Assembly: GCF_013365535.1 (NCBI RefSeq)
Contig: NZ_CP053590.1
Location: forward strand, 4,206,501 to 4,270,500
Reading direction: 5' to 3'
DNA: 64,000 bases
Source: Aquimarina sp. TRL1
GTDB lineage: Bacteria; Bacteroidota; Bacteroidia; Flavobacteriales; Flavobacteriaceae
Of the stretch, positions 42,477 to 50,987 are shown piece after piece (the stretch's first letter is position 1; every line of letters starts with the position of its first letter). The notes beneath the pieces are model-generated. The model was not told the origin of the DNA, searched no databases, and saw only the letters and a list, made by a program, of their open reading frames with translations. A program made the translations under genes and the position numbers.

Positions 42477-43853
42477 TTATAGTTGGTGTTTGTCGAGTCT
42501 TCTGTATAAAGCAGCTCTGGTGATGCCTAATTCTTTGGCAGTTTTACTAATGTTTCCCTGGTGTTTTTCCAAAGCATTTTGGATTAACATTTTTTCCGAA
42601 GTCTCCAGGTGTAAGGTTTGCACAGGAGTTGCCTCATATTTTTTAGAAGAAAAATGAAGATCTGATGGTGTGATAGCATTTTCTTCAGTAATAATAACTC
42701 CACGTTCGATTATATGTTCTAATTCCCGAATATTACCTGGCCATGAATATGCTGTCAGAGCAGCCATTGCTTGGGGCGTAATTTGATGGATTGATTTTCT
42801 GTATTTTTGATTGAGTTTGTTTAGAAAGTAATGTGCCAGTAATGGAATATCTTTGGTGCGTTCCCGTAGTGGAGGAAGATTTAATTCGATCGTATTAATT
42901 CTGTATAACAGATCTTGCCGGAAACTTCCCTCTGTAACCATTTGATGAATATTCGCATTGGTTGCACAGATAATCCGTACATCAATATCGCGTTCGATTG
43001 CTTCTCCCAAACGAGTTATTTTTCTATTCTGGATCACTGTGAGTAATTTAGATTGCAGGTGTAATGGAAGGTTACCTATTTCATCTAAGAAGATGGTTCC
43101 TTTTTGTGCCAGTTCAAAACGACCGATTGTATCTTTATGCGCATCTGTAAAGGCTCCTTTTGTATATCCGAAAAGCTCACTTTCGAATAAGTTTTCGTTG
43201 AGGGCTCCCAGGTCAACATGAATAAACGGATACTTATTTCTGTTAGATTGTAAGTGAAGCTCCTTCGCAAATACATATTTTCCGGTTCCATTCTCTCCCA
43301 GAATCAAAATTGTAGCATCCGTAGGAGCTACTTTTTTTAATAAACTCATAGCATCAGTCATCGCTTTGGAATGACCGATAATATGCTCTGTTTGTTGATG
43401 AAAATTTTTATTATCCAGCTGTTGTATCGATTCGAATTGCGTATTCTTTCTTTTGGATCTTGATAATTCTACTCCAGCATTAATTGTACTGTAGAGTTTA
43501 TCATTATCCCAGGGTTTTAGAATAAAATCAGTGGCTCCTTTTTTGATAGCTTCGACAGCAAGATGTACACTGCCAAATGCAGTCATGAGAATAACTGTGG
43601 TTTCCGGGCTTATCTTTTTTATGTGTTCCAGCCAGTAAATCCCTTCTTTTCCATCTTCATAACCGATTCTGTAATTCATATCGAGTAAGACGACATCAAT
43701 CGCTTCGTTAGATACCAGCTGAGTAATTTTTTTAGGCGTACTGGTAGTAAGTATCTGCTTAAAATACTTTTTTAAACTAATTCTCGCAGAAAACAATATA
43801 TCTTCATCGTCATCTACCAATAGGATGGTCGCTTCTTTTTTTCTCATATACAT
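42477..43853 (-). CDS. Sigma-54-dependent response regulator (NtrC-like)
   Basis: 458 residues in the usual order: receiver with DDDEDI and phosphoacceptor Asp58 (LLDMNYR), AAA+ domain with Walker A GENGTGK (176-182), L1 loop GAFTDA (233-238, a change from GAFTGA), Walker B FLDEIG (Asp257), arginine-finger region FRQDLLYRIN, and a C-terminal Fis-type helix-turn-helix (NISKTAKELGITRAALYRRL, about 435-454). Such proteins form hexamers that open sigma-54 promoters. It is divergent from the HlyD/ABC/FtsX operon; the paired palindromes 12-49 bases upstream of its own start are likely binding sites, allowing autoregulation as well. Confidence 0.93.
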   Translation of the reverse strand: MYMRKKEATILLVDDDEDILFSARISLKKYFKQILTTSTPKKITQLVSNEAIDVVLLDMNYRIGYEDGKEGIYWLEHIKKISPETTVILMTAFGSVHLAVEAIKKGATDFILKPWDNDKLYSTINAGVELSRSKRKNTQFESIQQLDNKNFHQQTEHIIGHSKAMTDAMSLLKKVAPTDATILILGENGTGKYVFAKELHLQSNRNKYPFIHVDLGALNENLFESELFGYTKGAFTDAHKDTIGRFELAQKGTIFLDEIGNLPLHLQSKLLTVIQNRKITRLGEAIERDIDVRIICATNANIHQMVTEGSFRQDLLYRINTIELNLPPLRERTKDIPLLAHYFLNKLNQKYRKSIHQITPQAMAALTAYSWPGNIRELEHIIERGVIITEENAITPSDLHFSSKKYEATPVQTLHLETSEKMLIQNALEKHQGNISKTAKELGITRAALYRRLDKHQL

Positions 43854-43864
43854 AGTTACATAGA

Positions 43865-43981
43865 TGTTTGAAAACGAACAAATAAATGTTCGAAAACGAA
43901 CACCTTGATTTATGAGTATAATTATAAGTATCTGATTATTAGTTTTTTGAGAGTTTGTTTTTTTGTGGCATGTTTATCGAA
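43865..43981 (+). promoter_or_regulatory. Tandem palindromic activator sites and sigma-54-like promoter
   Basis: Two 16-base palindromes, TGTTTGAAAACGAACA (43865-43880) and TGTTCGAAAACGAACA (43887-43902; the second is TGTTCG-AAAA-CGAACA, perfect), start 22 bases apart, two helical turns. About 65 bases on, TGGCATGTTTATCGAA (43966-43981) resembles a sigma-54 -24/-12 element: TGGCAT fits, the -12 GC is GA. The HlyD ATG at 44008 follows. Sites upstream of a -24 element, next to an NtrC-type gene, are what is expected for enhancer-driven transcription of the exporter. Confidence 0.65.
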
Positions 43982-44007
43982 TCATAGGTAATAAACGATC
44001 AGTAACG

Positions 44008-45258
44008 ATGGATAGACAACGAATACCTAATAAAAATAAAAAACGAAAGCGAATACTAATGTTAGGAATCCCACTATTAGTGGTGGTAAGTATTTTATTA
44101 ATGAATCTTACCCGTAAAAAACAAGTAAATATAAAAAGAGAAATGATCTCTATAAAGGAAGTAAAACGAGGAGATTTTGAAGATGTCGTATTATTTAATA
44201 GTGTCGTGGTTCCCAAAAATACAATTCTATTGAATGTCATACAAGGAGGATCTGTTGCGGAGATATTTGCAGAAAATGGTCAGGAGGTACAAAAAGGAAT
44301 GCCTTTGGTACGAATCTATAACCCTACGGCAGAACTTAATTTCCTTACACAGGAAACAGCTATTGTAGAGCAGATTAATAACCTTAGAAATATCAGAGCC
44401 ACCATAAAAAATCAGCAACTCAATCTGGATCAACAATTATTGCAGATTGATAATGATTATAAGAATGCTTCAAGGCAGTATCAGATCGATACTGTGTTAT
44501 ATACCAAACAAGTTATTTCCAGAAATCAATACCAGACATCAAAACAAGAGTTTGATTATCAAAAAGACAGAAACGAAGCAATTAAAACCAGTGTTACTCA
44601 GGAAAAAACAGATAGAAAAATACAGCTGTCGAGAATAAACACCTCCATTCAAAATATGGAGAAAAGCCTGGAACTATTAAAAAAGAATAAAGAAAATTTT
44701 ATTATCAAAGCCCCTGTAGACGGTTTACTATCCTCATTTAATCTAACCATAGGTCAGAATTACAACCAGGGAGATGCCATTGGAAAGATTGATATACTGG
44801 ATGGATATAAATTAACCGCCAAAATTGATGAGTATTATATATCTAAAATCAATGAAGGAATAAAAGGAAAAATCAATAGTCAAGCCATTGATTTTGATAT
44901 AGAAGTATTAAAAGTAGACCCTGAAGTTATTAATGGACAATTCGAGGTAGAACTCGCTTTTCATCTGGATAGTCTCCCCAAAACTATTAAGAGGGGGATG
45001 AGTGTCAAAACCAAACTTTTCTTATCCAATAATAAAAAGGCAGTACTGATTCCTAAAGGGATGTTTTATCAAAGTACGAATGGAAATTGGATCTTTCTGT
45101 TGAAGAATGAAACCACTGCAATTAAGAAAGCCATAAAAATCGGAAGAGAAAACCCTTTTTACTATGAAGTTTTGGAAGGACTCAAAGAAGGAGATCAGGT
45201 GATCACATCCAATTACGAAGATTTTTTGAATATCGAACAAATAAATATAAAACAATAA
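44008..45258 (+). CDS. HlyD/MacA-family periplasmic adaptor
   Basis: 416 residues from the ATG at 44008 (a TTG 15 codons earlier overlaps the -24 element and is rejected). One N-terminal membrane helix (about 15-33) after a basic segment, then the barrel-sandwich hybrid domain (VVPKNTILLNVIQGGSVAEIFAENGQEVQKGMPLVRIYNP), a coiled-coil hairpin (about 115-235), the second half of the lipoyl domain (NFIIKAPVDGLLSSFNLTIGQ) and a beta-barrel domain with the C-terminal VIPKGMFYQSTNGNWIFLL. Adaptors of this kind bridge an inner-membrane pump and an outer-membrane channel. It starts the exporter operon; no TolC-type gene follows. Confidence 0.9.
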   Translation: MDRQRIPNKNKKRKRILMLGIPLLVVVSILLMNLTRKKQVNIKREMISIKEVKRGDFEDVVLFNSVVVPKNTILLNVIQGGSVAEIFAENGQEVQKGMPLVRIYNPTAELNFLTQETAIVEQINNLRNIRATIKNQQLNLDQQLLQIDNDYKNASRQYQIDTVLYTKQVISRNQYQTSKQEFDYQKDRNEAIKTSVTQEKTDRKIQLSRINTSIQNMEKSLELLKKNKENFIIKAPVDGLLSSFNLTIGQNYNQGDAIGKIDILDGYKLTAKIDEYYISKINEGIKGKINSQAIDFDIEVLKVDPEVINGQFEVELAFHLDSLPKTIKRGMSVKTKLFLSNNKKAVLIPKGMFYQSTNGNWIFLLKNETTAIKKAIKIGRENPFYYEVLEGLKEGDQVITSNYEDFLNIEQINIKQ

Positions 45259-45367
45259 ATAAACAGAGAGTATGATAATTTTAATAATGATTAGTATAGA
45301 ATGTATTAAAGAACAGATTTTATTATTAATATAGGAGTTAATATCCCTTTTAAAGAAAGAATTAAAA

Positions 45368-46069
45368 ATGATAGCAATAGAAAATATAGAAAAAATATAC
45401 AGAACAGAAGAAGTAGAAACAACTGCATTGAACCAATTGAGCTTAACAGTAAAAAAAGGGGAATTTGTTTCTATAATGGGCACCTCAGGATGTGGTAAGT
45501 CTACATTATTAAATGTAATAGGACTTTTAGATACCGTAGATAGTGGTAGTTATATGTTTGACGGAGAAGAAGTAGCCCATTGTAGTGAAAAGGAAAGAGC
45601 CGGTATTCGAAAAGAAAATGTAGGCTTTGTGTTCCAGAATTTTAACCTGATAGATGAGCTTTCAGTCTATGAGAATGTCGAACTTCCTTTGATATACAAT
45701 AAAGTTCCAGCCAAAGAACGAAAGAAGCGGGTAGGTGAGATATTAGAACGAGTAGGGATTAGTCATAGGAGCAAGCATTTCCCATTGCAACTTTCGGGAG
45801 GACAACAACAACGAGTTGCTGTGGCCAGAGCATTAGTGACCAAGCCAAAGTTAATCCTTGCCGATGAACCTACAGGAAACCTGGATAGTAAAAGTGGAAA
45901 TGAAGTTATGGAATTATTAACCGAACTCCATGCAGAAGGAGCTACGATCATTATGGTGACGCATTCCTCATACGATGCTAAGTTTTCCAGTCGAATAGTC
46001 TTAATGAAAGACGGTATCATTGTATCAGAAGAAGAAAATGTCAATAAAGTAGACGTACTGATACAATAA
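45368..46069 (+). CDS. MacB/LolD-type ABC ATPase
   Basis: 233 residues. Walker A GTSGCGKST, Q-loop FVFQNFNLIDE, signature LSGGQQQRVAVARALV, Walker B LILADEPTGNLDS and H-loop VTHSS are complete. The ALNQLSLTVKKGEFVSIMG opening and ILERVGISHRSKHFP belong to the MacB/LolD group of type VII mechanotransmission ABC proteins. It should drive the two FtsX-type permeases that follow by 35 bases. A gap of 109 bases separates it from the adaptor gene, with no coding potential seen. Confidence 0.93.
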   Translation: MIAIENIEKIYRTEEVETTALNQLSLTVKKGEFVSIMGTSGCGKSTLLNVIGLLDTVDSGSYMFDGEEVAHCSEKERAGIRKENVGFVFQNFNLIDELSVYENVELPLIYNKVPAKERKKRVGEILERVGISHRSKHFPLQLSGGQQQRVAVARALVTKPKLILADEPTGNLDSKSGNEVMELLTELHAEGATIIMVTHSSYDAKFSSRIVLMKDGIIVSEEENVNKVDVLIQ

Positions 46070-46104
46070 AAGAGGTCATATCATCAATCAAAATCAACAG
46101 CAGT

Positions 46105-48513
46105 ATGTTTCAAACATGGTTTAAAATATTTTTTAGGAATCAAAAGAAAAACTGGTTAAACATTGTTATTAATGTTTCCGGATTAACACTGGGTTTGGCA
46201 GGTTTACTCATCGTCCTGGTTTATTTTCACGATGAACAGAGTTACAACCGATGGAATCCCAATAAGGAAGTCGTATATCGTATATCCAATAAATCTAAAA
46301 GAAATGGGATCTGGCATGTAGGAACAGTAGCACAGACAAAATTATATAAAGAGAAAATTCCCGAAGTAACGGCTACCATAATGAGTGATCACCTATACAG
46401 GGGAGAGGTTATTACGTATAACCACACTAATTTTTTCTCAGAAAAAGTGTTGGAATCTCAAGGTCAGTTTTTCGATTTCTTTCCTTTTATAGAAGAAAAA
46501 GGATCCTTTGAACAATTCAAAAAAAATGACCAACAAGTAGCTTTGTCTACTCAATTTGCCAAAAGAATTTTTGGAAATAACAATCCTGTCAATAAGCGTA
46601 TCAGAATAAAAGACGAAGAATACACCATTGCTTGCGTGTATGCTATTCCGGGAAATTCTCATTATCAACCGGAAATTATCTATCAGTACGATAGTGATAT
46701 AGAGCCTACCTGGAGTAACTTTAGATATGAGATCTTTTTCAAAGTAAATGAAGGAGCAAAGATAGAAGCGGTGGTAGAAAAAATGAATAAAATAAACATT
46801 GATGAATACCATGATAAACATAAAGGAAATTTAACCATCGAAGAATTCGGAGAAAAATTTGGATTCATGACGGTCATTCCTGAAAAGTTAGCAGATATCA
46901 GATTGCATCCGGTGTCCAAAAGTGGTGGCCCTGAAGGTAGAGGGAATTATCAATTGCTTCTTATTTTATTAGGACTCTCTATACTACTAATTATTATTTC
47001 GTGTATTAATTTTATCAATCTTAGCACAGCATCCGTAAGCCAGCGAGCGAAGGAGGTAGGGGTCAAAAAGACCTTAGGATTATCAAAAAAGCAATTAATA
47101 GTGCAGTATGTTTCGGAGATTGTATTTCAGGGAATGTTAGCGCTTATTTTTGCTTTGATTATAGTAGAATTAATCTTACCGTATTTTAATGATTTTATAG
47201 GAAAAGAGTTGACAATTCACAATCCTTCTATTCTTCTTAAAATTGTAATTACTGCTATAGTAACTTCTGTAATTGTCGGAATAATTCCGGCGATATATTG
47301 GTCAAATTTTAAAACTGTCCAGGTTTTGAAAGGGAACTTTTCCAGAAGTAAAAAAGGAATCCATATTCGCAACGGGATGTTAGGATTTCAATTTTTAATT
47401 TCAGGTTTTTTTCTGATTGGAGTTCTGGTGATTTACCATCAGATTCATTACATGATTTCTAAAGATGTAGGTTTTGATAAAGAACAGATCATTGTGGTTA
47501 CTATGTATGACGTAGGGGAGGATTATAAAAAATATCAACTCACTAGAAAGGAACTGACGAAACATCCGAATATCACTGCTATAACATCTAGTATGTTTGT
47601 TCCGGGAGAAGGGTTTGTAAATGGAACAAATTTAAACGATGGTAAGGATATCTCTTTTAGTGCTGCGACTAACCCCATAGATTTTAACTACATTAATTTT
47701 AGTGGTATTAAAATAGTAAAAGGAAGAGACTTATCAGAGAAGTTTTCATCAGATACGATTAACAATATACTTATCAATGAGACAGCCGCTAAAAGATTAG
47801 ATATCTACAATGATCCCATAGGAAAGAAGTTGGGATCAGGCTGGATAGAAGATGATGAACCTAGACTGGTTGTTGTAGGCATGATAGAAGATTATCATTT
47901 TGACGGTTTTGATAGTAAAATAGCCCCTATGTTTTTGGCACATTGGAATACATTCTCTTTTGCCAAAAACTGGATTAGTTCCATCCAGTTCAAAGTAAAA
48001 ACAGAAGATGTATCAAAAACAATTGCAGATATCGAAGCCTTTTGGAGGGCTAATATTGATGAGAAGTATCCTTTTGAATATGAATTTTTGGATAAAAAAT
48101 TCGCCAAAACCTACGAAAAGTATCAAAAGCAACAAAGTATGTTTTTAGTATTATCTGTTGTCGTTATTATTATCTCTTTACTAGGATTGTTTGCTCTGGC
48201 TACACTGACTATTCAGCAGCGATTAAAAGAAGTAGCCATTCGCAAAACACTAGGTGCCTCCATACGAGAAATTATGTTTCAGCTTATTAAGAGCTTCCTG
48301 AAAATCACCTTGATCGCTTCTGTGATATTACTCCCGTTAGCATATTATTTTATGCAGAATTGGCTGGATAATTTTGTCTATAGAGTAGAGATGCCTTGGT
48401 GGCCTTTTATCTGTACTCCGGTTCTTTTGGTTGTATTAGTATTTGCAGTTGTTGGTTTTAAAGCATATCGGGCGACTAAAGTAGATTTAATTAAGTATCT
48501 AAAATTTGAGTAA
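46105..48513 (+). CDS. FtsX/MacB-like ABC permease (copy 1)
   Basis: 802 residues with the double-FtsX architecture: N-terminal cytoplasmic tail and helix (about 15-40: NWLNIVINVSGLTLGLAGLLIVLVYF), a large periplasmic domain (about 50-270), three helices (about 290-400) with VSQRAKEVGVKKTLGLSKKQLIVQY, a second periplasmic domain, and C-terminal helices (about 680-795) with TIQQRLKEVAIRKTLGA. This form, with two MacB_PCD domains per chain, is typical of Bacteroidota. Its stop is followed directly by the second copy, to which it is clearly related (both end TKVDLIKYLKFE). Confidence 0.92.
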   Translation: MFQTWFKIFFRNQKKNWLNIVINVSGLTLGLAGLLIVLVYFHDEQSYNRWNPNKEVVYRISNKSKRNGIWHVGTVAQTKLYKEKIPEVTATIMSDHLYRGEVITYNHTNFFSEKVLESQGQFFDFFPFIEEKGSFEQFKKNDQQVALSTQFAKRIFGNNNPVNKRIRIKDEEYTIACVYAIPGNSHYQPEIIYQYDSDIEPTWSNFRYEIFFKVNEGAKIEAVVEKMNKINIDEYHDKHKGNLTIEEFGEKFGFMTVIPEKLADIRLHPVSKSGGPEGRGNYQLLLILLGLSILLIIISCINFINLSTASVSQRAKEVGVKKTLGLSKKQLIVQYVSEIVFQGMLALIFALIIVELILPYFNDFIGKELTIHNPSILLKIVITAIVTSVIVGIIPAIYWSNFKTVQVLKGNFSRSKKGIHIRNGMLGFQFLISGFFLIGVLVIYHQIHYMISKDVGFDKEQIIVVTMYDVGEDYKKYQLTRKELTKHPNITAITSSMFVPGEGFVNGTNLNDGKDISFSAATNPIDFNYINFSGIKIVKGRDLSEKFSSDTINNILINETAAKRLDIYNDPIGKKLGSGWIEDDEPRLVVVGMIEDYHFDGFDSKIAPMFLAHWNTFSFAKNWISSIQFKVKTEDVSKTIADIEAFWRANIDEKYPFEYEFLDKKFAKTYEKYQKQQSMFLVLSVVVIIISLLGLFALATLTIQQRLKEVAIRKTLGASIREIMFQLIKSFLKITLIASVILLPLAYYFMQNWLDNFVYRVEMPWWPFICTPVLLVVLVFAVVGFKAYRATKVDLIKYLKFE

Positions 48514-48516
48514 GTG

Positions 48517-50907
48517 ATGATACGATTGTGGTGTAAGTTATTTTATCGGCAGAGCAAAAAGCACTGGCTGCATTTGATTATAAATAATCTGGGATTAACA
48601 TTGGGGATAACTTCTCTTATTATGGTGCTGTTATATTTTAATAATGAGAAGAGTTATGACCAATGGAATCCTAATAAGGATACTATTTACAAAGTCAGTC
48701 ATAAGATGTTTAATGGGGAGTATTTCGATACTACAACCGTTCCCGAAGGACCTGTTTCTACAGAGGTAATCCCAGAAATAAGTGCTTTTGTATCAACTAA
48801 AACAGAATATTCAAAAGATGTCATAACATATAATGATATTTCGATTTTTCAGGGAAAAATGCTGGAGGTAGATTCTAATTTTTTTGATTTTTTTCCACAT
48901 CCTATTCTAAAAGGAAATCCCGAAGAAATTTTAAAAGCTAATAATAGTGTTGTAATTTCTTCCAGCGTAGAAAAAAAATTGTTTGGGAATGCCTCTTCAT
49001 ATGGAAAAACGATTAAGGTAGGAAATAAAGAGTATATAGTTACAGGAGTATATGAACTGCAAAGACCTTCTATTATAGAACCCCAGGTTTTGTTTAAAAA
49101 AGAAATAGACAATCGCCTCTGGTGGGGGAATTATAACCGATATACGTTTTATAGGGTAAAAGAAGGAACTGATATCCCTGCATTAGAAAAAAAAATGTTT
49201 CAGGTTTTTGAAGAAAATTACTTTCGGAAAGAAGCAAAAGAATTAGGAATATCGGTACAGGAATATGTTGATATACAAGGAGCAATTCCTTTTGTAGAAT
49301 CGTTAGAGTCCGTACGATTATTTACCAAAGGAGATGGGAGTTTGGAAGGGAAAGGAAATTATCCATTGTTGGTGAGTATGTTGATACTGTCCATTTTAAT
49401 CATCGCTATTTCATGTGTTAATTTTATCAACTTATCCATAGCAACTGCAGTTTTTAGAGCAAAAGAAGTTGGCATTCAGAAAAGTAACGGAGTGTCTAAA
49501 GGACAGATTATCACCCAGTATTTTCTGGAAATAGGAATACAATGCCTCTTATCTTTTTTCTTAGCATTGGTTTTGGTAGAACTTATAGTTCCTCATTTCA
49601 ATGATTTTATAGGTAAGGAATTAGCTATTACCAGTGGAGGAGTAGTATTTAGAGTTTTTCTGATTGTGATTGCTCTGATAGGTGGTATCGGAAGTATTAT
49701 TGGAGGATATATCGCCAATTTTGATATTAATAAAGTACTCAAAGGGAATTTTTCGAGAAGTAAGCGGATGATTATAATGCGAAATGGGATGCTCGGGTTG
49801 CAATTTGTTATCTCTGGTTTTTTCCTGATTGGAAGCTTGGTTATGTATGCGCAGCTAAAATATATGAATGAGAAAGATACTGGGTTTTCGGGAGAGCAAA
49901 TTATTACAGTAGCATTTAATAATCCTGAGGGAAATTATTGGGAGCAATATCAGTTGATAAAACAAGAATTAGAAAAACACCCTGGTATTATTACCATTGG
50001 AGCCAGTAGTGTATCGCCTGGATTGACTCAGAATTTTACATTGGATATGGATTATTTAGGAAAGGTAGTAGAAGTAACAGGGATTCCTACTGATTTTGGA
50101 TATTTTGATATGATGGGAGTAGCAATGGCTTCGGGTAGGGATTTTTCAGCGACCTTTTCTTCAGATAGTTTGAACACTATTATTTTTAATAAAACGGCTA
50201 TTAAAGCATTAGGAATAAAAGATCCGATTCAGAAAAAAATAAATTTGATAGGGAAAGAACTGACAATCATTGGCGTTGTCAATGATTACCATATCAAAGG
50301 ATATGACAAGAAAATCGCTCCTGCTTTTTATGTACATTTTAATACCATTGAATGGTTCAATGAAACTTTTGAGACGGTACATTTCAAAATTAAAGAAAGA
50401 GAGATGTATAAAACGATCGCAGATATTGAACAATTCTGGAATGAAGAAATAGAAACGTCTTATCCATTTACGTATGCTTTTATGGATAAGCAATTCAAGA
50501 AAACATTTGAAAAGTACGAGCAGCAAAAAATAATCTTTCTAAGTCTCACTCTCATTGTTATTATTATCAGTTTGCTGGGATTATTTGCCTTATCCACTCT
50601 TACCATCCAACAGCGATATAAAGAAATTGCAATTCGAAAAACACTGGGAGCAACAACCCTTGTTATTATGAAACAATTATTCAAAGATTTTTTTAGAATA
50701 ACCGTGATGGCTTCTTTTATACTATTGCCGTTGGCTTTTTACAGTACGAGCTTATGGTTGGATAATTTTATCTATAAGATTGATATGCCGGTATGGCCAT
50801 ATCTGCTGACTCCCTTCCTTTTGTTATTACTAGTATTTATGGTTGTAGGAGTCAAGTCTTATAAGGCCACAAAAGTAGACTTGATCAAATACCTGAAATT
50901 CGAATAA
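48517..50907 (+). CDS. FtsX/MacB-like ABC permease (copy 2)
   Basis: 796 residues from the ATG at 48517 (a GTG one codon earlier is also possible). The same architecture as the preceding gene: NNLGLTLGITSLIMVLLYF, FRAKEVGIQKSNGVSKGQIITQYF, TIQQRYKEIAIRKTLGA and the end TKVDLIKYLKFE. By eye the copies share around half of their residues throughout, so they arose by tandem duplication long ago and probably form a heterodimer with the single ATPase. The gap to copy 1 is 3 bases after the stop. The operon ends at a hairpin. Confidence 0.92.
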   Translation: MIRLWCKLFYRQSKKHWLHLIINNLGLTLGITSLIMVLLYFNNEKSYDQWNPNKDTIYKVSHKMFNGEYFDTTTVPEGPVSTEVIPEISAFVSTKTEYSKDVITYNDISIFQGKMLEVDSNFFDFFPHPILKGNPEEILKANNSVVISSSVEKKLFGNASSYGKTIKVGNKEYIVTGVYELQRPSIIEPQVLFKKEIDNRLWWGNYNRYTFYRVKEGTDIPALEKKMFQVFEENYFRKEAKELGISVQEYVDIQGAIPFVESLESVRLFTKGDGSLEGKGNYPLLVSMLILSILIIAISCVNFINLSIATAVFRAKEVGIQKSNGVSKGQIITQYFLEIGIQCLLSFFLALVLVELIVPHFNDFIGKELAITSGGVVFRVFLIVIALIGGIGSIIGGYIANFDINKVLKGNFSRSKRMIIMRNGMLGLQFVISGFFLIGSLVMYAQLKYMNEKDTGFSGEQIITVAFNNPEGNYWEQYQLIKQELEKHPGIITIGASSVSPGLTQNFTLDMDYLGKVVEVTGIPTDFGYFDMMGVAMASGRDFSATFSSDSLNTIIFNKTAIKALGIKDPIQKKINLIGKELTIIGVVNDYHIKGYDKKIAPAFYVHFNTIEWFNETFETVHFKIKEREMYKTIADIEQFWNEEIETSYPFTYAFMDKQFKKTFEKYEQQKIIFLSLTLIVIIISLLGLFALSTLTIQQRYKEIAIRKTLGATTLVIMKQLFKDFFRITVMASFILLPLAFYSTSLWLDNFIYKIDMPVWPYLLTPFLLLLLVFMVVGVKSYKATKVDLIKYLKFE

Positions 50908-50923
50908 CGAAATATTCTATTAT

Positions 50924-50961
50924 AATAAAACCCGATACCTTTCTTGGTATCAGGTTTTATT
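50924..50961. terminator. Terminator between the exporter operon and SnoaL-like gene
   Basis: AATAAAACCCGATACC pairs with GGTATCAGGTTTTATT (15 of 16 pairs, one C-A mismatch) around a 6-base loop, with A/T-rich sequence on both sides. It fits between two converging genes, so it can act both ways. Confidence 0.82.
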
Positions 50962-50987
50962 GTTATAAGTAAGTTAGGTAGAAAATA

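Noticed and set aside
43963..44007. TTG start for the HlyD adaptor
   Set aside because: It would begin inside the -24 element; the ATG at 44008 gives a short basic tail before the membrane helix.
45022..45483. 153-codon hydrophobic frame on the minus strand
   Set aside because: Covers the end of the HlyD gene and the start of the ABC ATPase gene; its hydrophobicity arises from reverse-complemented Lys/Glu-rich codons.
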